NCBI GenBank assembly: GCA_012960035.1
Contig: DUBZ01000135.1
Span: 248,001 to 312,000 of the forward strand
DNA from: Myxococcales bacterium
GTDB taxonomy: Bacteria > Myxococcota_A > UBA9160 > UBA4427
Direction: 5' to 3'
Length of the DNA: 64,000 nucleotides
Part shown: positions 54,101 to 62,834 of the stretch, in pieces
Numbering within the stretch: position 1 is the first letter of the stretch
Layout: the number at the start of each line of letters is the position of its first letter
The notes under the pieces: model-generated
What the model saw: the letters and a program-made list of their open reading frames with translations, nothing else
Databases searched by the model: none
Told to the model about the DNA's origin: nothing
Made by a program: the position numbers and the translations under genes

Positions 54101-54739
54101 GAGGAAGCGGCCACTCTGGAACTAACACGATATGCCAGTGAACTCGTGGCGTGGGGGGGTGCCTCGGCCGTGACGATGTGGCTTGAGGTCCTTCAGGATG
54201 TACGCAAGACGGAGAGGGTCGCTGGCTTGCAAGATCAAAGGCTTGTTCGGGCAGTCGGGCCAAGCCTTTTCAAGCTGATCGCCTACAAGGATGAGTATGA
54301 AGTGGCGCGACTGATGACCGATGCCGAAACCCTTGCTCTGGCTCATCACGTCGCCGAGGGTCGCGGGCGGATCGCCTGGAAGCTTCATCCACCGTTGCTC
54401 AAGGCCTTTGGGCTTCAACGCAAAATCTCTTTTGGTCTCTGGGCGGCGCCCTTCTTTCGACTTCTCGCTCGCGGTCGCGTTCTTCGTGGAACGCCGCTGG
54501 ATCCTTTTGGTAGGGCGAAGCTCCGCAAGCTAGAACGCGAACTTCCGGGAGAATACATTTCAGCGCTGCGTCGGGTTCTCGAACGTTTAGGATCGGATAC
54601 GAATCCGGAAAATGTCGGAGCCGCCATGCGATTGGCGAAGCTTCCGGATCAGATTCGTGGCTATGAAGACTTGAAGATCGAGCGCATCGATCAGTATCGC
54701 GTAGCGCTTGCGCGTGCGCTCCGTGCAGGGAGCGTTTGA
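51173..54739 (+). CDS. Fused indolepyruvate ferredoxin oxidoreductase (IorAB-type)
   Basis: 1188 residues; oxidises 2-oxoacids such as indolepyruvate to acyl-CoA with ferredoxin. TPP-binding alpha halves (ISGYPGSPLGGYD; GLGCMGNEGVQWIGM; the cofactor loop GDGTFFHSGQLAV) are followed by a ferredoxin-like segment (RICEGCGDCGRVSNC and NLDYSCLEGDCPSF) and a gamma-like domain (ITGIGGTGVVTVAQIVGTAA). The motif CSGCPHNRS is present. GTG 51173 has GGGGGGA upstream; the open frame extends to 51143. No ferredoxin gene is adjacent. Nearby CoA-handling genes suggest a degradation role. Confidence 0.92.
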   Translation: MKTPRAYALDDRYLADEGRVFLTGIQALARLPLEQLRVDRRNGLNTAALISGYPGSPLGGYDRAVAAAARLAPQLPIRCRPAMNEEYGVSAIMGSQLAAMQPDCLYDGIVGLWYGKAPGVDRAADAIRHAVYAGASMKGGAVAIVGDDPAAKSSTIPSSSAGVLADMHLPLLYPGDPAEALDLGRHAIALSRLTGLWSALKIVADVADATATVDLHPNRITPIMPRIGGRIYEHYPNGNLLTPRTIDVEQEIYETRYQLARDYATENQLNLVTVDPSDAWIGIIASGITYREVREAFGRLGLSSEAEIEACGIRLLKMGMPMPFNPETVRDFAKGLEEVLVIEEKRPGVESLVKDALYGSANSPRIVGKFDETGAVLVRGHGSLDADLVMEALRRRLGSRLRDKLQPERHNDRESVPALSVLRTPYFCSGCPHNRSIEVPSGSLVGAGIGCHTMALFMDEARVGNIGGLGCMGNEGVQWIGMSDFLSREHFIQNIGDGTFFHSGQLAVQASVAAGVNVTYKLLYNGTVAMTGGQDPQAQLGIPELASNLLRQGVAEVLVTTNDVLGIDRQGLPPEVEVWGRDRLVEAQKRLAMVRGTTVLIHVQPCAAEERRARTRDQVAAPPHRVIINSRICEGCGDCGRVSNCLSVQPVETPFGRKTEIDQTTCNLDYSCLEGDCPSFMTITLRPPALGSVPSSPPSAATIPMPTIDLPMPERIVPEDEFAMRITGIGGTGVVTVAQIVGTAAMLDDYHVRGLDQIGLSQKAGPVVSDLRFSRTKPTSTNRLGAGQADLLLAFDQLVAASEKGLHTADPERTTVVGSTTPTPTGDMIGHLDIELPCIADLCKRIAGETRGRDQFWAEASATMTDLFGNSTTSNIFVVGMAVQAGCLPVTPECVEEAIRLNGVAVDSNVAAFRWGRAQIVDPEMVSSARGSDGGRGPVTAGLAISLESSLLEGQVAATKWVVDQKWADQIAALDCEEAATLELTRYASELVAWGGASAVTMWLEVLQDVRKTERVAGLQDQRLVRAVGPSLFKLIAYKDEYEVARLMTDAETLALAHHVAEGRGRIAWKLHPPLLKAFGLQRKISFGLWAAPFFRLLARGRVLRGTPLDPFGRAKLRKLERELPGEYISALRRVLERLGSDTNPENVGAAMRLAKLPDQIRGYEDLKIERIDQYRVALARALRAGSV

Positions 54740-54742
54740 GCC

Positions 54743-55473
54743 TTGGCGAAGATCGCGGGTCAGGGAATGCTTGCCCAAGCATTTCGACCGATTCCCATTC
54801 GCGCGCTCAATGCGATCGGTCGCGGGTTGCCCGTGTCGGCCAGGTTCCGATCTCTCTCGACGACGAAGGCCTGATGAGGGCGGCTTGTAAAGAGACCGGC
54901 CTATCGGATTTTGGATTGACGATCTTTCGACCCGGCCTGAGAAAGCTGATGGAGTCGATCGAAGTTGACGATCGTCTACATCTCTTCGGTCGATACTTTT
55001 CCAAGAGGCAGAGGGTTTAACTATTAGGTCATTGTCTTCAGCTCGTAGATTATTGGAAGCGCCATCCCGAGGTGTCGCAGGAAGTTATTCGTCGACCGTT
55101 CTTCATCCGGGGTCTTCCGCGAACGGGAACCACGTTCTTGTACGGCCTGCTCGCTAAATCTGATGCCGCGACGGAAGATCTTCGCGAGCGGACTTCGAGC
55201 CCGCTCCATGCTCGGTTTCCACCGATTGTGAAGTCCGCGATGCGGGCGGTTGGCTTCTATTCGATCTATAGGGAGTTGATCGCGCGATATCGGCAGATTC
55301 CCTTCGTGAAGCTTCCGGCCGTTGATCTCGAGGACGACGTTGCGGATCGGACCCAGGCGGCACTATTCGGCGAACTGGCCAAACAGGAGTCGCGAATTCG
55401 CCGTGACCCCGCCGCGCAAACGAGCGCTCGGCTTCGCCGTGTGTTCGGCGCAGCGGCAGGATCGGCGAGTTGA
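54743..55473 (+). pseudogene. Broken sulfotransferase gene
   Basis: Starting at TTG 54743, the N-terminal sulfotransferase pattern shifts frame near 54838 (LDDEGLMRAACKETGLSDFG), reaches an in-frame TAA at 55018-55020, and continues with LQLVDYWKRHPEV and RRPFFIRGLPRTGTTFLYGL, the PAPS-binding loop of the family. The last ~100 codons to 55473 no longer align with the usual PAPS-family end. At least one frameshift and one nonsense change disable it. Confidence 0.75.
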
Positions 55474-55599
55474 TGGACTCCATGCGGGAATCTTGTGTCG
55501 CGACGGCGCGCGAATCATGCTGTATCTTTGCTTGACCGCCCGCGTAGTGCTTCGATCTAGTCAGCTCAAAGCGGCCCGGGTGGTTCCGAGGAGGCGAGT

Positions 55600-56532
55600 A
55601 TGGCGATAGCGATCAAACTCGAAAACGATTCGCTCGGCATCATTCTCGTCGCGACCGATTTTTCAGAGACCGCCGCGCTTGCTCTCGATCGGGCCGTCGA
55701 GCTCGCCGCGAGTCACGGCTCCGAGATCGCGCTGGTTCATGTCATGCAGCTCGATCTTCCGCCGCTCGCGGCGCCAGAGATGATCGTCGTTCCCCCGAAC
55801 TTCGAAGAGATGCTTCGAGAAGCTTGCACTGCCGGTCTTACTACCGCTGCGGAGCGTGTTCGTTCAGCCGGTGTTCGAGTGAGTACGCATCTTGAGCTGG
55901 GTCGACCCGCCAAGCAGATTACGGAGCGCGCGGATGCGATCGCGCCAGATCTGATCATGTTGGGCACGCGGGGCAATACGGGATTCAAGCGACTCTTGCT
56001 TGGAAGTGTTGCGGAAGAAATCGTTCGAACCGCGAGTCAACCCGTGCTCACGGTTCATCCCGGGGATGACCGATCCATAGAGCCGGTTCGTCGGATCCTG
56101 CTGCCGACCGACTTTTCACTGGCGGCTGATCAAGCCCTAGCCGCCGCAACGCTGATTCTGGCGGGCAGCGAGAATGCCGAGATCGTCCTAGTTCATACCT
56201 ACCATATTGCGCCGACAGTCGTTCCACTCGGCGGTTTCGGGAATGGCACGCCGCCAATGTTGGTCGAGAACGCACATCAACTGGCGGAGCAGGCGGCGGA
56301 GCCATCCGCCGAAGCGTTGCGCAAGCGGGGCTTCCGCGTCGAAGTCGTGATCGAACGCGGTGACCCTGCCGAGGTCGTAACCGAATTGGCCGGTTTACGG
56401 GATGCCGACGTAATCGTCATGGGAACCCGCGGTCATTCGAAATTGCGCCAATTCCTTCTGGGCAGCACCGCGGAACGAATCGTCGAACACGCGCCGTGTC
56501 CCGTCCTGACGGTTCATCGCCAAGCGGATTGA
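55600..56532 (+). CDS. Universal stress protein with two UspA domains
   Basis: 310 residues. Each half ends in the ATP-binding signature G-2x-G-9x-G(S): GTRGNTGFKRLLLGSVAEEI near residue 128, and GTRGHSKLRQFLLGSTAERI near residue 280, each followed by PVLTVH. Tandem USP of the ATP-binding type, probably cytosolic. ATG 55600 has AGGAGG six bases upstream. Its DNA-level role is unknown. Confidence 0.93.
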   Translation: MAIAIKLENDSLGIILVATDFSETAALALDRAVELAASHGSEIALVHVMQLDLPPLAAPEMIVVPPNFEEMLREACTAGLTTAAERVRSAGVRVSTHLELGRPAKQITERADAIAPDLIMLGTRGNTGFKRLLLGSVAEEIVRTASQPVLTVHPGDDRSIEPVRRILLPTDFSLAADQALAAATLILAGSENAEIVLVHTYHIAPTVVPLGGFGNGTPPMLVENAHQLAEQAAEPSAEALRKRGFRVEVVIERGDPAEVVTELAGLRDADVIVMGTRGHSKLRQFLLGSTAERIVEHAPCPVLTVHRQAD

Positions 56533-56800
56533 CGGAGACCTCTTTGTGTCCACGAGCGGCCCACTGGGGAGGGGGCCCCGCGCCCGACCTTATCGCTTCC
56601 GAAGTCTCCGTCGCGCCCGCTAGTGCGACCCCAGAGCGACCTGGGTCATGCCTCGGCGGCAGTTGCTCTCTGTACGTCCAGGCGTTGGCGGGATCACCTT
56701 GCGAAGCTAGTTGCCCATGTCTCGAATCTGAACGGTTAATGCTGGTATCAAAGGGTTGCCGGTCTTTTCGCTAGGTGTGATGGCAAGCCTTGTATAAGGA
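56533..56800. other. Gene-free region
   Basis: No gene or clear signal. A G/C-rich block near 56561-56580 could be a weak terminator for the usp gene; there is no U-tract. Confidence 0.4.
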
Positions 56801-59281
56801 ATGACGAGTTTGGTTGAGGTGATCGACGCAGCATTGAAGCATCTGCGCGTGCTCGACCTAACGTCGACCTCGGCGGCCTATTGCGGGAGGGTATTGGCGG
56901 CATTGGGTGCTGAAGTGGTGAAGGTCGAAGGGCCCGATGGCGATCCGGGTCGTTGGGAAGGGACCTCGCAGAAGAGCGCTGTCCACGCACAGGGTCTGTC
57001 CTTCCTGTATGGCAATGCTGGCAAGAAAAGCATCGTGATCGATCTGGACTCGGGCGCCGGTCAGGATCGCTTCCGCCGCTTGGCCGCGGATTGCGATTTG
57101 ATTATCGAGTCCGGAGCGGTGGGTCGAATGGCGAGCCTGGGACTCAGTTTCAGGGACCTTGCATTGGAATATCCCGGACTCATCATGACCTCGATCACGG
57201 GCTTCGGACAGACAGGCCCTGGGTGTGGTTTTCGATCCAACGATCTCGTGACGAGCGCACTGGGTGGTCTGATGACTTCGGTGGGCGATGCCGATGATCC
57301 ACCCGTTCGGTTGGCGGGTCATCAAACGGAGATCATCAGCGCGGTCTTGGCTGCGGCGAGCAGCCTAATCGCGGTCATGCATCGAGACCGGACTGGCCTT
57401 GGTCAGCACATCGATATTTCGAGGCTCGAAGTGACCGTCGCGGCCACCCATATAGCGGGCGTGGGCAAATGGCTCGAGGACGGGATCATTCCGAAGCGTG
57501 TCGGGACAGGATTGGTCGCCTCGATTCCGTCGGGCGCGTATCGCTGTCGCGATGGACTCGTCTATCTAATGGTGAATCGCCCTGCGCATTGGCAGGCCCT
57601 GGCAAACTGGATTCACGAAGTGACCGGTAACGAGGAAGTCTTGCTACGAGAGTTTCACGGGGCGTCTTCCAGCCGGCTTCCCTATCGAGAGTTACTCGAT
57701 GTCTTCATCGGAGATCTTGCAGCGACGTTGTCTGTCGACGAAATGGTTCACGAGGCACAGGCGCGTCACATTGCGGTGACGCCAGTTGCGACGGCGCTCG
57801 GCATCATGGAAGACCCTCATCTACGAGAACGCAATTTCTTCATCGATCTCGCAGCCACGAATAACAACATCGTTCAGGCAGCGGGGATGCCCTTCAGGAC
57901 GCGAACCAAGAATGGTCTTGGCGGTGCCCCACGTCATCAGAAGTCCGTTGCTGCCGCCGCGCCGGAACTGGGTCAACACGATGAAGAAATCCGACCTGGA
58001 GTGAATCGAGCTGAAATGAGATCGTCCGCCAGAGAGGGCCGGGCCACGAAGTCGGGCGGGGCGCTCGCGGGTCTGCGTATCGTCGAATTCGGAACAGGGC
58101 TTGCCGTTCCCTGGATCGGGCGAATGCTCGCCTGGGCCGGCGCCGATGTGATCAAGATCGAATCCCACGCCTTTCCCGATGTTCCGCGACTCTTTGTTCC
58201 GCCGCGAGCGCCCGAGCTCGGGACCCAACCCGAATGCTCTCCCTGGTTCACGGATTGGAGTGCGGGGAAACGATTCGTCGCCCTCGATCTGCGAAACCCC
58301 GATGGGGCGGAGCTGGCGGCTCGAATCGCGGGGCAATGCGACGCGGTGATTTCCAACTACAGCGTCGGCGTCCTCGATAAGCTGGGCCTTGCCTATGAGA
58401 GGTTGTCCGAAGGGAACGCAGAGCTGGTCATGCTCGAGTCGAACGGATTTGGTCAGGAGGGACCCAACTCGCGTTATGTGACCTGGGGCCCGAATATCGA
58501 GGCGGCTTCGGGGATGGCGAGTCTTGGCGGGTTTCCCAATCGCGAATGCACGCTCTCGCATTTCGCGTATCCCGATCCTCTGAGTGCCGCATATGGATTG
58601 GTTGCCTTACTGGCCGGCTTGATCCAGCGAGACGCCAAGGGAGTCGGGCAGCAGATTGAATTGTCGCAGTTGGAAGCCACGATTGCCGCCATGGGTCCAC
58701 TCCTGGTTGAGGCATCTGTTTCCGGTCGCGAACCGGAACGACCGGGAAATCGCGAACCGGACCGCGCGCCCCATGGTTGCTTTCCTTGTCTGGGCGAGGA
58801 TCGATGGATTGTGATCACGGTTGAAGATGAAGTCGACTGGGCGGAGCTCCGAGCCGTGATGGACGAACCCGATTGGGCCGCTGAGACGCGGTTCTCGAAT
58901 ATGCGCGCGCGCGTCGAACATGTTGAGGAACTCGAGAATCGGATTGGACGATGGACGGCGACACTCGAGGATTACGACATCATGGCGAGGTGTCAGCGAG
59001 CAGGCATCGCTGCTGGTGTGGTTCAGAATGCCGAGGATTTGCTACGACATGACCCTCAGCTTGCGGATCGAGCTTTCTTCGAAGAGATCACACATTTCAA
59101 GAAGGGCAGGGTGATTGCGTCCGGAATTCCGTTGGGACTGACCGCGACGCCGGGGCGAACCACGCATGCGGGTTCGCGTGTTGGGCAGGACAATGAGAGT
59201 GTTTTGCGAGAGGTCCTGGGCCTCTCGGATTCGGAGATCGCGCATTGGACCGAAGTCGGTGCGATCGAAGAGCGTGACTGA
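56801..59281 (+). CDS. Tandem-domain family III CoA transferase (CaiB/BaiF)
   Basis: 826 residues containing two complete CaiB/BaiF units. Unit 1 (~1-400): LDLTSTSAAYCGRVLAALGA EVVKVEGP-type start and ITGFGQTGPGCG. Unit 2 (~425-820): IVEFGTGLAVPWIGRMLAWA with GADVIKIES, and FGQEGPNSRYVTWGPNIEA. In the usual position of the catalytic Asp both halves have Glu (ISRLEVTVA and LSQLEATIA). Fused forms occur in steroid and phenolic acid degraders, where they transfer CoA to a long side chain. AAGGA lies directly before ATG 56801. Confidence 0.9.
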   Translation: MTSLVEVIDAALKHLRVLDLTSTSAAYCGRVLAALGAEVVKVEGPDGDPGRWEGTSQKSAVHAQGLSFLYGNAGKKSIVIDLDSGAGQDRFRRLAADCDLIIESGAVGRMASLGLSFRDLALEYPGLIMTSITGFGQTGPGCGFRSNDLVTSALGGLMTSVGDADDPPVRLAGHQTEIISAVLAAASSLIAVMHRDRTGLGQHIDISRLEVTVAATHIAGVGKWLEDGIIPKRVGTGLVASIPSGAYRCRDGLVYLMVNRPAHWQALANWIHEVTGNEEVLLREFHGASSSRLPYRELLDVFIGDLAATLSVDEMVHEAQARHIAVTPVATALGIMEDPHLRERNFFIDLAATNNNIVQAAGMPFRTRTKNGLGGAPRHQKSVAAAAPELGQHDEEIRPGVNRAEMRSSAREGRATKSGGALAGLRIVEFGTGLAVPWIGRMLAWAGADVIKIESHAFPDVPRLFVPPRAPELGTQPECSPWFTDWSAGKRFVALDLRNPDGAELAARIAGQCDAVISNYSVGVLDKLGLAYERLSEGNAELVMLESNGFGQEGPNSRYVTWGPNIEAASGMASLGGFPNRECTLSHFAYPDPLSAAYGLVALLAGLIQRDAKGVGQQIELSQLEATIAAMGPLLVEASVSGREPERPGNREPDRAPHGCFPCLGEDRWIVITVEDEVDWAELRAVMDEPDWAAETRFSNMRARVEHVEELENRIGRWTATLEDYDIMARCQRAGIAAGVVQNAEDLLRHDPQLADRAFFEEITHFKKGRVIASGIPLGLTATPGRTTHAGSRVGQDNESVLREVLGLSDSEIAHWTEVGAIEERD

Positions 59282-59376
59282 AGTGCCTGGATGCGCGTTT
59301 GCTGAAATAGATTGGGCATGAGTCCGGTTCGCTGAAAACAGCGCTGGACTTGTTTGCCCGGGACTAGGAGTAGGAC

Positions 59377-60372
59377 ATGGATTCGTTTGAAGACAAAATT
59401 GCGGTCATCACGGGTGGTGGAACCGGAATGGGTCGTGAACTCGCTCGACAGCTCGCGAGTGCGGGATGCCACGTGGCGATGTGCGATGTGTCAGAAGAAA
59501 ACATGGAGCATACGAAGTCGTTATGTGAGGCCGATGCGCCCGCCAACGTTCGGATCACGACGCACCTCGCAGATGTTTCCGACGAGGCACAGGTCCTCGC
59601 CTTCCGTGATGCAGTGATGGAGGAACAGGAGACGGACTGCGTCCACCTGGTCTTCAATAATGCGGGGATCGGCGGCGGCGGCAGCATGATCGTCGACGAT
59701 CGAGAACCCTGGGAGAAGACATTCAATGTCTGTTGGTTCGGTGTCTACTACGGGACCCGCGCCTTTCTCCCTCTCCTGCTTGCGGCGGAGGAAGGGCACC
59801 TCGTCAACACCAGCAGCGTAAATGGATTTTGGGCCTCCCTGGGGCCGGACATGGCGCATACCGCCTATAGCTCAGCCAAGTTCGCGGTGAAGGGTTTTAC
59901 CGAGGCATTGATCAACGACTTCAAATTGAACGCACCGCATATCAACGTGTCGCTCGTGATGCCCGGCCATATTGGAACGTCGCTCGTCATCAACTCCGGC
60001 CGGATGTTGGGCAGTGATCCGAAGGAAATGTCTGACGAAGATCTTGCCGAAGCCCGCGAGAACTTTGCGCGACGGGGTTTCGATCTTGGTGAGGCGACGA
60101 ACGAACAGATTAGACAAGCCCTTGTGATGATGGGAGAATCGTTCAGGAATGAAGCTCCGATGACTGCGGCGGAGGCGGCCAAGATCATTCTCGATGGCGT
60201 CCGCGATCGTCGTTGGCGAATCCTGGTTGGAGAAGATGCGCGAATCCTTGACGAACTGGTGCGATCGGATCCGGAGGGAGCCTACGGACAAGCCTTCATG
60301 GAACGGCTGGTCGAGACCTCAAACTGGGGATTGGGAAATCTCGGCGGGCCTGGCGCTGATTTTTCGAAGTGA
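59377..60372 (+). CDS. SDR-family oxidoreductase
   Basis: 331 residues. VITGGGTGMGRELAR Rossmann motif near residue 15, NNAGIGGGG near residue 100, and the catalytic YSSAK in TAYSSAKFAVKGFTEAL with SSVNGF upstream. The C-terminal extension (~245-331) is longer than classical SDRs. It sits between a CoA transferase and acyl-CoA dehydrogenases, so a dehydrogenase step on an acyl or alcohol intermediate is plausible. Convergent with the first dehydrogenase. Confidence 0.92.
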   Translation: MDSFEDKIAVITGGGTGMGRELARQLASAGCHVAMCDVSEENMEHTKSLCEADAPANVRITTHLADVSDEAQVLAFRDAVMEEQETDCVHLVFNNAGIGGGGSMIVDDREPWEKTFNVCWFGVYYGTRAFLPLLLAAEEGHLVNTSSVNGFWASLGPDMAHTAYSSAKFAVKGFTEALINDFKLNAPHINVSLVMPGHIGTSLVINSGRMLGSDPKEMSDEDLAEARENFARRGFDLGEATNEQIRQALVMMGESFRNEAPMTAAEAAKIILDGVRDRRWRILVGEDARILDELVRSDPEGAYGQAFMERLVETSNWGLGNLGGPGADFSK

Positions 60373-60426
60373 CGAGTGTGCGGCGGGTCGATTGCGTGGC
60401 GGACGGAATTCGCCGCAAATCGCCGG

Positions 60427-61542
60427 TCAGTCGAGGACGTCCGCGGCGATGAGTTCTTCAAGATAGGGCGTGTCCCACCAGGAGAGTTGAAGCTGTTTGG
60501 CACGGCGGAAGAACATCTGTTGGTCGTACTCGATGGTGAAAGCCACACCGCCCCAGATCTGTGCGCAGACTCGTGTCGTTTCCCGGTAGGTCTCACAACA
60601 GAATAACTTCGTCATCGGCGCGAACCGCTTGATGTCACGCCCGGCGGTATGATTCCATGCAGCTTCGTGCACTAGGACTCGCCCACCGTCGATCTGGGTA
60701 GAAGCATCCGCCATGTAGTGCGCCAGGGCCTGGAATGCGCCGAGCGGCTTGTCGAATTGGATGCGCTGCTTCGAGAACTCGACGGTCTCCTCTAGGCATC
60801 GGTTCGCGCCGCCAATTGCAGTGGCTGCCAGCAAGATGATGCCTTGATGCATCATCTCGTTCCAATTCGTCCACCCCGATCCCGGCGCACCGATTCGATC
60901 ATCGGCTGAAACGCGCACTCGATCGAAATCAATCTGGTACTGGGCCTCGCGACCTTGGGAGAGCAGCTGCTTCAGAGTGACTCCGTCACTGTTCGGGTCG
61001 ACAAGAAAGAGGTCGACTCCTGCGTCGCTACGAGCGAGCACGATCAGCCGTGTTGCGGAACTCGCATAAGCCACCAGCCGTTTCCGACCACTCAAGAGAA
61101 AGTCTCCACCGTCGGCTTCTGCACGAAGCGCGATCCCGGGTTCACCGAATCCGCGATTGGGTTCGAGCCATGCGGGCGTGAGGATGGCTTCGCCGGTTGC
61201 GATTGGTCCCAACCATGCGTCCTTCTGTTCGTCGCTCCCGCCGGCCATCAGAAGTCCGGCACTCATTACACAAGAAGCGAAATGGGGAGTGGGCGCCATC
61301 GCACGACCAAGTTCTTCGTAGACGAGCACTGCCTCGAGAAGTGTTTGGCCGCCGCCTCCTTGGCTTTCCGGGATCAACAGTCCGTTCAGGCCGAGTTCGC
61401 TCATCTGTTTCCAGAGAGTGTCTGGATACCCTTTCGGATCATCCTCCATATCGCGCACGATCTGGACTCCGGAGTGTTCTTCTAGCATCGCTCGCGTCAT
61501 GTCGGCGATCATCTGTTGTTCATCGCTGAAATCGAGGTCCAA
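60427..61542 (-). CDS. Acyl-CoA dehydrogenase, smaller member of a pair
   Basis: 371 residues with ACAD helices and FAD contacts (RIQFDKPLGAFQALAHYMAD, AQIWGGVAFTIEYDQQMFFR) but fewer of the standard catalytic-pocket features. It resembles the FadE28-type partner of heteromeric mycobacterial dehydrogenases. It begins 11 bp after the larger ACAD gene on the same strand, which supports an alpha2beta2 enzyme. Substrate chain type unknown. Confidence 0.88.
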   Translation of the reverse strand: MDLDFSDEQQMIADMTRAMLEEHSGVQIVRDMEDDPKGYPDTLWKQMSELGLNGLLIPESQGGGGQTLLEAVLVYEELGRAMAPTPHFASCVMSAGLLMAGGSDEQKDAWLGPIATGEAILTPAWLEPNRGFGEPGIALRAEADGGDFLLSGRKRLVAYASSATRLIVLARSDAGVDLFLVDPNSDGVTLKQLLSQGREAQYQIDFDRVRVSADDRIGAPGSGWTNWNEMMHQGIILLAATAIGGANRCLEETVEFSKQRIQFDKPLGAFQALAHYMADASTQIDGGRVLVHEAAWNHTAGRDIKRFAPMTKLFCCETYRETTRVCAQIWGGVAFTIEYDQQMFFRRAKQLQLSWWDTPYLEELIAADVLD

Positions 61543-61553
61543 AGATCCGTCTC

Positions 61554-62735
61554 CTAGAAATTCTTCGGCAGGCCGAGGTGGCGCCGAGCGATGATGTTCT
61601 TTTGAATTTCCGATGAGCCCCCACCCACGGTTTCATTCATGGTGGCTCGATAGGCACCTTCGAATCGACCTAGAACGGGCGCGTCGTCCTGTCCTTCCAT
61701 AATTGTGCCTTCATGCCCCTGAATATCGAGTGCGTCCTTGCAGACTCTCTGGGATAGCGAGGTCGTGAAGAGTTTGTATTGCGAGGACTGGACAGTTGGC
61801 GGCTTTCCGCCGCTCTTCGCGGCACAGACGAAACGCGTACTGAGGCATTTGGCGACCGCCGTATCCGTCACGATCTGGGCGATCGTGCGTCGCACGTTCG
61901 GATCGTCTTTGAGAGGCTTGTCATCTCGCGTCGCCCCCTTCACCCATTCGACGAGGACATCGCTGCGATTGCTGATCGGCGACAGTGTAAAGAGTGTGAA
62001 GCGTTCGAGATCGAGCGCCTCGGAGATCATCTGAAATCCCCGGCCGCGCTTTCCAACGAGGTAGTCATCGGGCACGAAGACATCTTCGAAGAAGACCTGG
62101 TTGGTCGTGTCCTTTCCAATCGTAGGCAGACTTTGAATCTCGAGACCGGGATGATCCATAGGGATCAGAAAGAGAGAGAGGCCGTCGTGTTTGGGTTTGT
62201 CGGGATCCGTGCGCGCGCCGAGCCAATACCAATCCGCAAAATGGGCTGAAGTCGTCCACATCTTTTGGCCATTGAGCTTCCATCCGCCCGGGACCTTCTC
62301 CGCCTTCAACTGCATGTTGGCGGCGTCGGATCCCGCCTGGGGCTCGGAGTAGCCGACTGCGAATTCGACTTCAGCGGCAAGAATCTTGGGCAGGAATTCC
62401 TTCTTCAACTTCTCGTTGCCGTGGCGAATGAGCGTCTTCCCGATGATGCCTACGCCCTTGCCGATCTGAGGAGCCGCGTGTTTTGAAAGTGCTTCGTTGA
62501 GAATGAACTCATAGACACCTTCGATCTCCTGTCCGCCGTATTCTTTTGGCCAGGACATGCCCAGCCAGTTCTTGGCCGCCAACTTCTTCATGAAGGCACG
62601 GCGCTCCGGCGTATCCGACAGCTGGGTGAAGTTCTCTCGGTGATGATCCATCACGACGGGGTCGTGATTTTCGACGAGCCATGCTTCGACCTGATCGGCG
62701 AATTCCTGTTCCTGGGGAGAGAAATCAAAGTTCAT
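61554..62735 (-). CDS. Acyl-CoA dehydrogenase, larger member of a pair
   Basis: 393 residues from ATG 62735, with GGAGCC about 8 bases upstream. ACAD motifs: MSWPKEYGG, AVGYSEPQAGSDAANMQL (FAD contact loop), QKMWTTSAHFADWYWLGART and the terminal GGGSSEIQKNIIARRHLGLP. Resembles FadE29-like subunits. The ETF-beta methyltransferase gene at 11.2 kb, if correct, would act on the electron acceptor of such enzymes. Confidence 0.92.
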   Translation of the reverse strand: MNFDFSPQEQEFADQVEAWLVENHDPVVMDHHRENFTQLSDTPERRAFMKKLAAKNWLGMSWPKEYGGQEIEGVYEFILNEALSKHAAPQIGKGVGIIGKTLIRHGNEKLKKEFLPKILAAEVEFAVGYSEPQAGSDAANMQLKAEKVPGGWKLNGQKMWTTSAHFADWYWLGARTDPDKPKHDGLSLFLIPMDHPGLEIQSLPTIGKDTTNQVFFEDVFVPDDYLVGKRGRGFQMISEALDLERFTLFTLSPISNRSDVLVEWVKGATRDDKPLKDDPNVRRTIAQIVTDTAVAKCLSTRFVCAAKSGGKPPTVQSSQYKLFTTSLSQRVCKDALDIQGHEGTIMEGQDDAPVLGRFEGAYRATMNETVGGGSSEIQKNIIARRHLGLPKNF

Positions 62736-62783
62736 ACGGAGTGGCTCCACGGCTCGTCGGGTGGGCGAAAACGAGTAGAGCAT

Positions 62784-62801
62784 ATACGAAACGGAACGTA
62801 T
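62784..62801 (-). promoter_or_regulatory. Inverted repeat ATACG-N8-CGTAT upstream of the acyl-CoA dehydrogenase pair
   Basis: Perfect 5-bp arms (62784-62788 and 62797-62801) about 50 bp upstream of ATG 62735, in an AT-richer stretch with TATACAATA on the minus strand that could be a -10 element. Candidate TetR-type operator. Confidence 0.4.
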
Positions 62802-62834
62802 TGTATAGGGTGCTGAAGAAAGCTAAGACGCGTC

